Assembly (NCBI RefSeq): GCF_013367775.1
Contig: NZ_CP055157.1
Span: forward strand, 1,653,001 to 1,717,000
DNA length: 64,000 nucleotides
Direction of reading: 5' to 3'
Source: Microbulbifer sp. YPW1
Lineage (GTDB): Bacteria; Pseudomonadota; Gammaproteobacteria; Pseudomonadales; Cellvibrionaceae
In this document: piece after piece, positions 19,512 to 29,433 of the stretch
Layout: each line of letters begins with the position of its first letter
Position numbering within the stretch: the first letter of the stretch is position 1
The notes under the pieces: generated by a model
Seen by the model: the letters and a program-made list of their open reading frames with translations, nothing else
Told to the model about the DNA's origin: nothing
The model's database searches: none
Made by a program: the position numbers and the translations under genes

Positions 19512-19946
19512 ATGACATTATCTAAATTAATCGGTACTGCTGCGTTGCAATTTATCGCCCTCATGGGTTGCGTAGAAGAGAGCCGTGCAACAGGTGCCGA
19601 AGAACAAGCTAAAATAACCAGAAGTGCGCTGAAAACAAAGCTCAAAAGTAAGGGGGATATTTTATCTATCGGAGCAGGTTCTTCTGGAAGTATAAAAGCG
19701 AGCTACATATTTACCTCGGAACCAACTAAAGAGCGACTCGCCAATCGAATCGTTGAAATGATGCGAGAGTTAGGAATAAACAAAGAATTTATTCAGAAAA
19801 TCAGAGGGCGACTAAAAGGGAATCGTGCTCTCGGTAAAAAAGAATTTTCTTTGCAGCTTACTGATATGGACGGAGTCGTGTATCGATTTGAATTTTTCAG
19901 TGATACTGAAAACCAGTTCTTCGTTATTAATTACTCTTCGCCATAA
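19512..19946 (+). CDS. Hypothetical lipoprotein
   Basis: The 144-residue protein begins with a short hydrophobic segment ending in ALMGC, a plausible but non-ideal lipobox with Cys19. The remainder is lysine-rich with a mixed alpha/beta pattern (ERLANRIVEMMRELGI, FSLQLTDMDGVVYRFEFF). No family is recognised. GAGGAG six bases before this ATG decides the start over an ATG two codons earlier. AT-rich codon use is shared with the preceding gene, suggesting joint acquisition. Confidence 0.6.
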   Translation: MTLSKLIGTAALQFIALMGCVEESRATGAEEQAKITRSALKTKLKSKGDILSIGAGSSGSIKASYIFTSEPTKERLANRIVEMMRELGINKEFIQKIRGRLKGNRALGKKEFSLQLTDMDGVVYRFEFFSDTENQFFVINYSSP

Positions 19947-20148
19947 AATGTATTCAAAGCGAGAAAGCAGCTGATATTTAGCTAGCGGTTGGGCTTTGCA
20001 TGACAAATAATTTCCGAAGGGCATGAATCAGGGGGGATGGGATACCCTGATGGACTAAATGTCCTTTTCCACGTCGTTTTCTAGCAATTGGGATTTCTGC
20101 TGGCGTCACTCTAAGTTTGAGTCCGATATTCCAATCGGTCTCCTGCAT

Positions 20149-20307
20149 ATGGTCATGATGTTGCCTTTTCTCACTGCACTGATCTCCGCGTGGTACTGCT
20201 GGCGCGGCGGTCGTCGTGCTGCCATGGGGTGGTGGGCGGTTACTGCGGTCATCTATGTGGCCTGGTGCTTCTACCATATGACCGACCCGCTGAAGATCTC
20301 CCTGTAG
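20149..20307 (+). CDS. DUF5993 family small membrane protein
   Basis: This is a 52-residue protein of two membrane helices (MLPFLTALISAWYCW and GWWAVTAVIYVAWCFY) joined by RGGRRAAM. It ends HMTDPLKISL, the usual DUF5993 tail. Members commonly precede a DsbB-type gene, as here, where the next Shine-Dalgarno sequence overlaps this stop. The exact start is uncertain: several ATG codons cluster at 20149-20160 and no clear ribosome-binding site precedes them. It may be a partner of the DsbB-like protein, by context only. Confidence 0.7.
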   Translation: MVMMLPFLTALISAWYCWRGGRRAAMGWWAVTAVIYVAWCFYHMTDPLKISL

Positions 20308-20317
20308 GAGGTACGTT

Positions 20318-20899
20318 GTGGCGAATACTACCTCTGGCGCTGTACATGGCCTCGGTCGTTGGTCCGATTGCCTCAATGCCCTCGGCTTGTTAGGTATCAG
20401 CGGTATCCTCTGGTTCGCATTTGCCTGGCAGATATTCCTGCACGAACTACCCTGCCCCCTGTGCCTGCTGCAGCGAGTGGCCTTTGTCATGGTCGGGCTC
20501 GGCTTGCTGCTGAATGTGTGTTTTGGCAGCCGCCCCGCGCACTATGGCATTGCGATTGTGTCTGCACTGGCTGGCATGGTGTCGTCTGCGCGACAGGTGT
20601 TGCTGCATATCGCACCGGGTGATCCTGGCTACGGCTCGCCGTTTCTGGGAATGCATTTTTACACCTGGGCACTGGTGGCTTTTTTTGCGCTCGCCCTGTA
20701 CCTGGGTGGTCTGCTGATGATCGACGGGATGAAGCTGAAAGAAGCCGCGGATACACCGCGGAAAGCCGGTTGGCTGGGAAGGCTGGCGGGGATCAGCTTT
20801 CTGTTGGTTCTGGTAATGAATGTCCTGTCGACACTGGCCGAGTGCGGCGTGGGTGCCTGTCCCGACAATCCCACCGATTATCTGTGGTTGCCGGGATAA
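20318..20899 (+). CDS. DsbB-like disulfide oxidoreductase with C-terminal cysteine pair
   Basis: This is a 193-residue four-helix membrane protein. The quinone-side CxxC motif is present as CPLC (residues 46-49) followed by LQR. Canonical DsbB has a second cysteine pair in the periplasmic loop between helices 3 and 4. That loop has no cysteine here, and the only other pair is Cys176/Cys181 in the tail (AECGVGACPDNP). The start is GTG with TAGGAGGT ideally placed. It is coupled to the DUF5993 gene. A canonical DsbB occurs elsewhere in the window, so this one probably serves a separate thiol partner (inference). Confidence 0.88.
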   Translation: MANTTSGAVHGLGRWSDCLNALGLLGISGILWFAFAWQIFLHELPCPLCLLQRVAFVMVGLGLLLNVCFGSRPAHYGIAIVSALAGMVSSARQVLLHIAPGDPGYGSPFLGMHFYTWALVAFFALALYLGGLLMIDGMKLKEAADTPRKAGWLGRLAGISFLLVLVMNVLSTLAECGVGACPDNPTDYLWLPG

Positions 20900-20912
20900 A
20901 TCATCACACCGT

Positions 20913-20942
20913 AGCAATCACCCTGAGGCTGATCGCTTTTTT
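20913..20942 (+). terminator. Probable terminator of the DUF5993-dsbB pair
   Basis: An interrupted palindrome, AGC.ATCA.CCT with AGG.TGAT.GCT, is followed by six thymines at 20937-20942. The mismatches lower confidence. Confidence 0.5.
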
Positions 20943-20950
20943 CCGGTTTT

Positions 20951-22726
20951 CTAGCGTCCCAGCGCGCTGCCTTCACGGCGGGGGTCGGCGCCGCCGTGGA
21001 GTTTCCCATCCATCAGCGCGATGGCGTGGATGCCGCTGTTCAGTTCTTTCTGCACTACCTTGTGGCCCATGGCTTCCAGCTTTGCGATATCCGGCGCGGA
21101 GATCGTATCGGGCTCCACTTCCAGTCGGTAACCGATAGCAGCGATGTTGCCCGCGTCGATGGCTTCGGCGATGGGGATTCCTTTGCCCAGGTGGTAGAGG
21201 ATGGTGCGCGCGGTGTAGTCGATAATACGCGAGCCGCCAGGGGAGCCCACCAGTAACCGCAGGCTGCCGTCTTTATTGAATACGATGGTGGGAGACATAG
21301 ACGACCGCGGACGCTTGCCAGGCTGCACGCGATTGGCCACCAGCTCTTTTTCCGCGTTGGTGGGCACGAAGGAAAAGTCGGTGAGCTGGTTGTTGAGCAG
21401 GAATCCTTTGACCAGCAGGCGTGAACCGAACCCGGTCTCGATACTGGTGGTCATGCTCACGCCGTTGCCGTACTTGTCCATGATGGACAGGTGGCTGGTG
21501 TTAGGCATTTCCGGCGATTTCGCCTTGATCCGGGCGCCGGAAAATTCTCCCGGGACACCCGGTCGCGCTGGCTGTGCGGTTTTCAGGTTGATCAGTTTGG
21601 CCCGCTGCGCCAGATAGTGCGGTGCGACCATCGCATTGGTGGGGACTTCGACAAAGTCGCTATCCGCGCTGTAGGTATTGCGGTCGGCAAACGCCAGCTC
21701 CGAGGCTTCGGTAAACAGGTGGGTGAGTTCGGCGCTGCCCGCATCAAAATCGTCGATGGGGGTATGTTGCAGCATGCCGAGGATGGCCCCCACGGTGGTG
21801 CCGCCGGAAGACGGCGCCGCGGCACCGCACACCCGGTAAACCAGGAATTTACTGCATACCGGCTCGCGCACCTTTGCCTGATAATCGGCCATGTCCTTAC
21901 GGGTCATAACGCCGGGATTTTCCGGATCGTTGCGCACCGCATCGACAATGGCCGCGGCAATCTCACCTTGATAGAAGGGCGCCACACCCTCTTCGGCCAG
22001 GGTGCGCAGGGTTTGCGCGTAATCGGGGTTTTTCAGCAGATGCCCGACCGCGAGCGGTTCGCCATCGGCGTCGAAGAAGTAATCGCGGATCGCCGGGCGC
22101 ACCGCTACCCGCGGCATGCGCACCAGCAGCTCGCGCAGGCGCGGTGACACTTCAAATCCCTGTTCGGCGAGGCTGATCGCGGGCTGGAACAGGTCTTTCC
22201 ACGGCAGTTTGCCGTCGCGCTTGTGGGCCAGTTCCAGCATGCGCATGACCCCAGGCACCCCTACCGAGTTACCGCCGATCACCGCTTCGAAAAATCCGCG
22301 CGGCTTGCCGTCGCGCATGAAATAGTTTTCGTCCACCGCCATGGGCGCGGTTTCGCGGCCGTCGTAATAGTGGAGATCTTTCTGGTCGGCGCGGTAGCTC
22401 AGCATAAAGGCGCCGCCGCCGATGCCGGAGGACTGCGGCTCCACCAGGCCCAGCACCAGCTGTGCGGCAATGGCGGCGTCTACCGCGGTGCCGCCGCGGG
22501 CGAGGATCTGCTCGGCGGCAGCAGAGGCGTGGGGGTTGGCGGTGACTGCCATATATTCCGCGGCGCTGGCGGACTTGATTTCCGATCGCCCGGTGGCGAA
22601 TTCAGGCTGTACCTCCGGTTGCGCATCCTGTCCGGCATAGGCGGAAGACGCGGCCACCGCGGTGGCGGAGGTCAGGGAGGCAGAGAGGATGAGACGAGCT
22701 ACTGAGTAACGCAGAAATCTGTTCAC
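20951..22726 (-). CDS. ggt: Gamma-glutamyltransferase
   Basis: This periplasmic enzyme hydrolyses or transfers the gamma-glutamyl group of glutathione. It has 591 residues with a signal peptide (about 1-32). The N-terminal part carries EPQSSGIGGGAFML. The autoprocessing nucleophile is Thr410 in NTSHLSIMD, with GFGSRLLVKGFLLNN and GSPGGSRIIDY later. Self-cleavage before Thr410 should give large and small subunits. It is monocistronic on the minus strand. Confidence 0.96.
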   Translation of the reverse strand: MNRFLRYSVARLILSASLTSATAVAASSAYAGQDAQPEVQPEFATGRSEIKSASAAEYMAVTANPHASAAAEQILARGGTAVDAAIAAQLVLGLVEPQSSGIGGGAFMLSYRADQKDLHYYDGRETAPMAVDENYFMRDGKPRGFFEAVIGGNSVGVPGVMRMLELAHKRDGKLPWKDLFQPAISLAEQGFEVSPRLRELLVRMPRVAVRPAIRDYFFDADGEPLAVGHLLKNPDYAQTLRTLAEEGVAPFYQGEIAAAIVDAVRNDPENPGVMTRKDMADYQAKVREPVCSKFLVYRVCGAAAPSSGGTTVGAILGMLQHTPIDDFDAGSAELTHLFTEASELAFADRNTYSADSDFVEVPTNAMVAPHYLAQRAKLINLKTAQPARPGVPGEFSGARIKAKSPEMPNTSHLSIMDKYGNGVSMTTSIETGFGSRLLVKGFLLNNQLTDFSFVPTNAEKELVANRVQPGKRPRSSMSPTIVFNKDGSLRLLVGSPGGSRIIDYTARTILYHLGKGIPIAEAIDAGNIAAIGYRLEVEPDTISAPDIAKLEAMGHKVVQKELNSGIHAIALMDGKLHGGADPRREGSALGR

Positions 22727-22794
22727 AGGGCGATCCGGTTGCCAAATTTGCAGGGATCGCCCGAGTGTACCAGACAGTCAGTGACTGAAGCAGA

Positions 22795-23322
<528 letters not shown>

Positions 23323-23392
23323 TTAAACAATTTAGGCCCTGCTCTCAAAAAGTCCTGCAAAAGTGCGCCAAACTGGAGTGAATATGGGGGAT

Positions 23393-23986
23393 TCAGCGGA
23401 CAAATAATCGCATGCAGACCTGCCCAGCGTGCTTTTCCTTCTCCAGTTGCCAGTCTGCCGGAGCCTCGATCAGGGTGTTTCGAGGGGATTCCACATAGAT
23501 CAGGGTGCCCTCGCCGATACACCCCGCCTCCACCAGGCCGCTGAGCGCACTTTGCCACAGGTCGTTGGCAAACGGGGGATCGATAAAGATCACGTCGTAG
23601 GGGGCGGCCGGCTGGCTGAGGAATACCTCCGCCGGACAGTTGTGCACCCGTCCCCCCTCGGCCTGCAACAGGTCCAGCTGCTGGCGCAGGGTCTGTGCGG
23701 CACCCCGGTCCAGCTCCACGAAGTCCACGGTCTCGGCGCCGCGGCTCAGGGCCTCGAGCCCGAGTGCGCCGGAACCGGCAAACAGGTCCAGGCAGCGGGC
23801 GCCGGGCAGGTGAAACTGCAGCCAGTTGAACAGGGTCTCGCGCAGGCGATCGCCGGTGGGGCGCAGGCCGTCGATGGGGGCGAAGGCGACTTTGCGCCCG
23901 CGCCAGCGGCCGCCGATGATGCGCAACTGCGAGGACGAGGCCGTTTTTGACTGGTCACTGGTGCGGGGTCTGCGGTTTCTGGGCAT
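23393..23986 (-). CDS. rsmD: 16S rRNA (guanine966-N2)-methyltransferase
   Basis: The 197-residue SAM-dependent methyltransferase starts with a basic tail and then LRIIGGRWRGRKV. SAM-binding motif I is CLDLFAGSGALGLEALSRGA and the catalytic motif is DPPF. It modifies G966 of 16S rRNA in the small subunit. It is divergent from ftsY, as in E. coli. Confidence 0.97.
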   Translation of the reverse strand: MPRNRRPRTSDQSKTASSSQLRIIGGRWRGRKVAFAPIDGLRPTGDRLRETLFNWLQFHLPGARCLDLFAGSGALGLEALSRGAETVDFVELDRGAAQTLRQQLDLLQAEGGRVHNCPAEVFLSQPAAPYDVIFIDPPFANDLWQSALSGLVEAGCIGEGTLIYVESPRNTLIEAPADWQLEKEKHAGQVCMRLFVR

Positions 23987-24135
23987 TCGGTATCCGGGTG
24001 ATGGGGAAAATTAAGCGGGGCATCACTGTGTGCTAAACAGTCAGCGGTGCTAAGATTAGCGCCTTTCTGCCACCGGCCGCCAGCGGCTGTTGGTGACCCT
24101 GTCATCCAAGTTTCCAGTCAAAGAATTCACACCCG

Positions 24136-25422
24136 ATGATTTTTGATTTCCTGCGCAAGAAGAAGCCCGAGGCTGAAGAGTCCACAGAAGAGAAGGTGGA
24201 TAACCCCCTGGCACCGGAATCGCCAGAGCCTGAGGCGGAGCCAGAATTCGAGATCCCGGATAACCTGCTGGCGGATACCGCGGAGGCCGAGGGCGCTGCG
24301 GAGACTGCCCCTGCGCAGGTAGAGGTCGAACCGGAGGAGACTGCGGAAAAGGCTGAAGCGGATAAGGCTGAAGAAAAACTGTCGGTAGAGGAAGCGCCGG
24401 AGGCGGCGTTTGACGCAACTGCCGAGGTTGCCGCTGCCACAGATACTCCGGCGGAGCCCGCACCCCAGCCAACCCCACAGGAAAAGCCCAAGAAAGAGGG
24501 CTTCTTTGCGCGTATCCGCCGCGGCCTGGCGCGCACCAGCAGCCAGTTTGCCGAGGGCATGGGCAACCTGTTCCTGGGCGCCAAGGAAATCGACGAAGAT
24601 CTGATGGAGGAGCTGGAGACCCAGCTGTTGATGGCGGATGTGGGCGTGGATGCCACCACCGAGATCATCGACCGCCTCACCGATCGCGTGTCCCGCCGGG
24701 AGCTGTCCAATGGTGAAGCGCTTTACACGGCGCTGCAGGAAGAGCTGGCCGGCCTGCTGGACAAGGTGGAGGCACCGCTGGATATCGATACTGCCAGGCA
24801 GCCATTCGTGATTCTGGTGGTGGGCGTCAACGGTGTGGGCAAGACCACTACCATCGGCAAGCTGGCGCACCGCTATCTGAACGAGGGCAAGTCTGTGATG
24901 CTGGCTGCGGGGGATACTTTCCGCGCGGCGGCGGTGGAGCAGCTGCAGGTTTGGGGACAGCGCCACAATGTGCCGGTGGTGGCCCAGCACACCGGTGCCG
25001 ACAGTGCCTCGGTTATTTTTGATGCGATCCAGTCCGCCCAGTCCCGCGGTGTGGATGTGGTGATTGCGGATACCGCCGGGCGTCTGCACAACAAGTCGAA
25101 CCTGATGGAGGAGTTGTCCAAGGTGCGCCGGGTGATGGGCAAGCTGGACGATTCCGCGCCCCACGAGGTGCTGTTGGTGCTTGACGCGGGTACTGGTCAG
25201 AATGCGCTTTCCCAGGCGGAGACCTTCCGCGATTCGGCCGGGGTGACCGGTCTGGTACTGACCAAGCTGGACGGCACTGCCAAGGGTGGGGTGATTTTCG
25301 CGCTGGCGCAGAAGCTGGGGATTCCGGTACGCTTTATCGGCGTTGGGGAGCAGGCGGAAGACCTGCAGCCTTTTGTGGCTAAAGACTTTGTGGCGGCGCT
25401 GTTTAATCGGGCTCAGGGCTGA
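24136..25422 (+). CDS. ftsY: Signal recognition particle receptor FtsY
   Basis: This 428-residue SRP receptor GTPase targets membrane proteins to the translocon. The N-terminal A domain (about 1-120) is strongly acidic, rich in Glu, Ala and Pro. The NG domain begins near KKEGFFARIRRGLARTSSQF. GTPase motifs are GVNGVGKTTTIGKLA (G1), DTAGRLHNK (G3) and TKLDGTAKGG (G4/G5). In most gammaproteobacteria ftsE follows closely; here a 257-base gap with a repeat element separates them. Confidence 0.98.
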   Translation: MIFDFLRKKKPEAEESTEEKVDNPLAPESPEPEAEPEFEIPDNLLADTAEAEGAAETAPAQVEVEPEETAEKAEADKAEEKLSVEEAPEAAFDATAEVAAATDTPAEPAPQPTPQEKPKKEGFFARIRRGLARTSSQFAEGMGNLFLGAKEIDEDLMEELETQLLMADVGVDATTEIIDRLTDRVSRRELSNGEALYTALQEELAGLLDKVEAPLDIDTARQPFVILVVGVNGVGKTTTIGKLAHRYLNEGKSVMLAAGDTFRAAAVEQLQVWGQRHNVPVVAQHTGADSASVIFDAIQSAQSRGVDVVIADTAGRLHNKSNLMEELSKVRRVMGKLDDSAPHEVLLVLDAGTGQNALSQAETFRDSAGVTGLVLTKLDGTAKGGVIFALAQKLGIPVRFIGVGEQAEDLQPFVAKDFVAALFNRAQG

Positions 25423-25497
25423 TTAACCGGGCGCAGGGCTAATTAGCCGAAAGCTGGGCTGAATTGCCCCGGCTTTTTAGGTTTATGAACTCGGACG

Positions 25498-25621
25498 CGA
25501 AGGTGACGATGCCGGGTGCCCCCTTGTGAGACCGTATGCGGCCTGGATGGCCGCATCCGAGCCCCCAGGGATGGGTTTACGGCGTGTCTCACAAGGGGGC
25601 ACCCGGTAGCGGCACCGCCAC
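25498..25621 (-). repeat. Cruciform intergenic element, copy D
   Basis: Reverse orientation: CGAAGG at 25498 and CCGCCAC ending at 25621. Arms 25512-25532 and 25586-25606 are a perfect 21-bp match ending in GAGAC/GTCTC. Hairpin 2 is ATGCGGCC-TGGAT-GGCCGCAT; hairpin 1 is CCCA-GGGA-TGGG. It sits between ftsY and ftsE and ends 58 bases before the ftsE start. Confidence 0.93.
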
Positions 25622-25679
25622 AGGGGCCTGAAAAATGCTTGTGCATTCTCCCCAGAACTAAAACAACAAAAATGCGCTC

Positions 25680-26363
25680 ATGATCCAATTCGATAACGTC
25701 AACAAACGCTACGAGTCCGGCCAGGATGCGCTGGGGCGTGTCAGTCTGGAGATCGATCGCGCGGAGATGGTTTTCCTTACCGGCCATTCCGGCGCCGGCA
25801 AAAGTACCCTGCTGAAACTCCTCACGGCCATCGAGCGCCCGACCCGCGGCAGCATTATTGTCGGCGGGCAGAACCTGAACCGGTTGCGCAACGGCCAGAT
25901 CCCCTTCTATCGCCGCAATCTCGGCATCGTCTTTCAGAACCACCAGCTGCTGTTTGATCGCAGTGTGTTCGACAACGTCGCTCTGCCGCTGTCGGTCTCC
26001 GGCTGCAGCAAGCGCGAGGTGGGGCGCCGGGTGCGTGCGGCGCTGGACAAGGTCGGGTTGCTGCACAAGGAAAAACAGAACCCCATCGTGCTCTCCGGTG
26101 GTGAACAGCAGCGGGTGGGGATTGCGCGCGCGGTGGTGAACAAGCCCGCGCTGCTGGTGGCGGACGAGCCCACCGGTAACCTGGACCCGAAGCTGTCGGA
26201 AGAAATCATGCAGCTGTTTCGGCAGTTCAACGCGGTGGGTACCACGGTGCTGATCGCGAGCCACGATCTCGAGCTGATTGCACGTATGCGCCAGCGGGTG
26301 CTGACCCTGCAGCAGGGGCAACTCATTTACGACGGATACCCGAGCCGTGAACCAGCGTACTAA
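25680..26363 (+). CDS. ftsE: Cell division ATP-binding protein FtsE
   Basis: This is the ABC ATPase of the FtsEX complex, which activates septal peptidoglycan hydrolases. In 227 residues it shows MIQFDNVNKRYESG, Walker A GHSGAGKSTLLKLL, Q-loop NLGIVFQNHQ, signature LSGGEQQRVGIARA and Walker B LLVADEPTGNLD. The stop overlaps the ftsX start by 17 bases, giving tight coupling. Confidence 0.98.
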   Translation: MIQFDNVNKRYESGQDALGRVSLEIDRAEMVFLTGHSGAGKSTLLKLLTAIERPTRGSIIVGGQNLNRLRNGQIPFYRRNLGIVFQNHQLLFDRSVFDNVALPLSVSGCSKREVGRRVRAALDKVGLLHKEKQNPIVLSGGEQQRVGIARAVVNKPALLVADEPTGNLDPKLSEEIMQLFRQFNAVGTTVLIASHDLELIARMRQRVLTLQQGQLIYDGYPSREPAY

Positions 26364-27345
26364 ACCCTCTCCCCCGGCTACCGAACGCGCCCGCTCCGCC
26401 GGCGCGGTGACTGCGCGCACTGGCGCCGGCGACCGCTTCAGCAGCTGGCTGGATCATCACCGCGAGATGTGGCGGGAGTCCTGGGTGCGCTTTTTTGCTT
26501 CGCCCATGTCCAGTGGCATGACGGCGCTGGTGATCGCGATCGCGCTGGCATTGCCCGCGGCACTGCAGCTGGGGCTGGCCAATTTCCAGAAGGCGGTGGC
26601 TGGCTGGGACGGGCAGCCGCAGATTTCGGTGTTCCTGCACAAGCGCGCGAAGGACAGCGCGGTGACTGCCTACGCGGACGATCTGCGTGGGGATCCGCTG
26701 GTGGCGGAGGTGACTTACATTTCCCCGGAGCAGGCGCTGGCGGAGTTCCAGCAGGCGTCCGGGCTCGGTGATGCGCTGGCAGGTATGGACAGCAATCCGC
26801 TGCCGGCGGTGCTGCTGGTGCGGCCTTCGGGGTCGGATAGCGCCGGGCTCGAGACGCTGGCGGAGCGCTTGCGGGAGAGCGCGCTGACCGATTCCGTGGT
26901 GCTGGATATGGCCTGGGTACAGCGCTTGTCGCAGTTGACCGAGCTGGGCCGGCGCATGAGTCTGGGGCTGGCGTTTCTGCTGGCGCTGGGGGTGTTGCTG
27001 GTGGTGGTGAACAGTATCCGCCTGCACATTGAGAATCGTCGCCAGGAGATTCTGGTGGTGAAGCTTGTGGGGGCGACGGACGCATTTGTGCGGCGTCCCT
27101 TCCTGTACACCGGGCTGGTGTACGGCCTGGTGGGCGGTCTGATTGCCTGGTTACTGGTGAGTGTCGGTGTGTGGCTACTGACGGGGCCGGTGAGCGGGCT
27201 GGCGAACCTGTACGGCAGCGGTTTCCAGCTCGATGGACCGGGCATTACCTATCTGATCGGCCTGGCCGGCGGTGCCGCCCTGCTGGGGCTGACCGGTGCC
27301 TGGCTGGCGGTGGCGCGACATATTTCGGCGATCCAGCCGCGGTAA
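26347..27345 (+). CDS. ftsX: Cell division protein FtsX
   Basis: The 332-residue membrane partner of FtsE has a cytoplasmic N-terminus of about 55 residues, one helix (MTALVIAIALALPAAL), a periplasmic domain (about 85-190) and three C-terminal helices. The conserved segment NSIRLHIENRRQEILVVKLV lies between the second and third helices. The start codon is GTG inside ftsE. The Ser/Thr/Pro/Ala-rich N-terminal tail is low complexity. Confidence 0.97.
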   Translation: MNQRTKPSPPATERARSAGAVTARTGAGDRFSSWLDHHREMWRESWVRFFASPMSSGMTALVIAIALALPAALQLGLANFQKAVAGWDGQPQISVFLHKRAKDSAVTAYADDLRGDPLVAEVTYISPEQALAEFQQASGLGDALAGMDSNPLPAVLLVRPSGSDSAGLETLAERLRESALTDSVVLDMAWVQRLSQLTELGRRMSLGLAFLLALGVLLVVVNSIRLHIENRRQEILVVKLVGATDAFVRRPFLYTGLVYGLVGGLIAWLLVSVGVWLLTGPVSGLANLYGSGFQLDGPGITYLIGLAGGAALLGLTGAWLAVARHISAIQPR

Positions 27346-27725
27346 GTATCTCCGTGAGCCCGTTAACGCCGCCTTTGCCGCAAAATCCATGTTTTTGACG
27401 CGGCTTACCTCGCATATCGATCGCATGACCTCGCGGTCAGTCAAGATTCGTAAAGCCGCCTTCCCGCGTGGAACTTCCCCTGTGGATAACCGCTCTAACC
27501 TCCCGTATATCAAGGCCTGGCGCGGTATGTCGGGCAATCGCGGGCGGGGTTCCATTTCCCGTTGCGAGTGCTACACTGTGGCCAACTTTGCTCTCCCGGT
27601 GCCGCTCAAAAGCTGATCAGCTCAGGGCTGGAGGAGCAAGCCGCCGCAAACTACTGGTCCCGGTAAGAAATAGTCCGGGCAGCAAGTGCCAAGCGGGGCA
27701 ACAAGAGTTACGAGGAGAATCCTGA
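27346..27725 (+). promoter_or_regulatory. rpoH leader region with a possible extended -10 promoter
   Basis: The 380 bases before rpoH hold no gene. TGCTACACT at 27569-27577 reads as an extended -10 (TGnTACACT) with no good -35. It would give a leader of about 140 bases. A strong Shine-Dalgarno sequence, GAGGAGA, precedes rpoH. An RNA thermometer like that of E. coli rpoH cannot be judged by eye. Confidence 0.35.
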
Positions 27726-28580
<855 letters not shown>

Positions 28581-28608
28581 TACGCCAACAGATTCAACCG
28601 GATTCAAG

Positions 28609-28633
28609 AACCGCGCTACTGGCGCGGTTTTTT
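28609..28633 (+). terminator. Intrinsic terminator of rpoH
   Basis: AACCGCGC (28609-28616) pairs with GCGCGGTT (28622-28629) and continues into a run of six thymines, about 30 bases after the rpoH stop. Confidence 0.9.
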
Positions 28634-28680
28634 CGTATGTGGTCCCGGGCTTCTGTGGTATTTGCTTTGGAGCTGGTTCG

Positions 28681-28802
28681 GTGGCGGGGAGGCACCGGGT
28701 GCTGCTTTTTGAAACCGCTGTGAATACATCCATGTACGCTGCGTCGGCGACATCCCTGTCGCCGACGCTTTCAAAAAGCAGCACCCGGCACCTCCCCTTC
28801 GA
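28681..28802 (+). repeat. Cruciform intergenic element, copy E
   Basis: GTGGCGG at 28681 and CCTTCGA ending at 28802 bound this copy. Arms 28686-28714 and 28769-28797 pair over 29 bp with a symmetrical two-base mismatch next to CCGGG. Hairpin 1 is TACAT-CC-ATGTA. Hairpin 2 (28741-28768) is a perfect 12-bp stem around TCCC. It ends 42 bases before the DUF423 gene and is matched by inverted copy F on the other side. Confidence 0.93.
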
Positions 28803-28844
28803 TTTGATCTCTGTACTTCGTAAGCTCGAAAGAAAGGCATAACG

Positions 28845-29222
28845 ATGGCTAAATTGTATCTATTGCTCGCCGCATTTTTTGGCGGCACTGGCGTGATCCT
28901 TGGTGCATTCGGTGCTCACGGTCTGCGCAACAAAGTCGCGGAAAATCTGCTGGAAACCTATAAAACCGGTGTGCACTACCAGATGATTCACGCCCTGGCG
29001 CTTATTGCTGTGGCTATCCTGATTCATCAGATCGGTGCAAAAACTTCACTGATCGTAAGTGGCGCGCTGTTTTCCATCGGCATTTTGCTTTTCTCCGGTA
29101 GCCTCTACGGCCTGACATTTGGTGGTCCGAGAATACTGGGCCCGATCACACCACTGGGTGGCACTCTGTTGATCGGCGGCTGGATATCACTGTTTATCAC
29201 GGCACTTAATTACTCAAAATAA
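28845..29222 (+). CDS. DUF423 family membrane protein
   Basis: This 125-residue protein of four membrane helices has the family start LLLAAFFGGTGVILGAFGAHGL and the sequence TGVHYQMIHALALI. The function of DUF423 proteins (YgdD in E. coli) is unknown. It is flanked on both sides by inverted repeat elements E and F. Confidence 0.93.
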   Translation: MAKLYLLLAAFFGGTGVILGAFGAHGLRNKVAENLLETYKTGVHYQMIHALALIAVAILIHQIGAKTSLIVSGALFSIGILLFSGSLYGLTFGGPRILGPITPLGGTLLIGGWISLFITALNYSK

Positions 29223-29259
29223 CCACCAACATAGGGTGGTAAAAACTTAGAAGCATGAT

Positions 29260-29381
29260 TCGAAGGCCAAGTGCCGGGTATGGGGTTTCAGAAGCGTCGG
29301 CGACAGGGACGTCGCCGACGCAGCGTACAGGGATGTATTTACAGCGGTTCTGAAACCCCATACCCGGTGCTTGGCCGCCAC
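29260..29381 (-). repeat. Cruciform intergenic element, copy F
   Basis: Reverse orientation: TCGAAGG at 29260 and CCGCCAC ending at 29381. Arms 29265-29293 and 29348-29376 pair over 29 bp with the same two-base mismatch position as copy E. Hairpin 2 (29294-29321) is the copy E stem inverted. Hairpin 1 is TACA-GGGA-TGTA. It ends 52 bases before trmB. Confidence 0.93.
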
Positions 29382-29433
29382 AGCACAAGCCACGAAGCAC
29401 CGAAGAACAGTGCTCCGGGCCTAGAGGTAAAAG

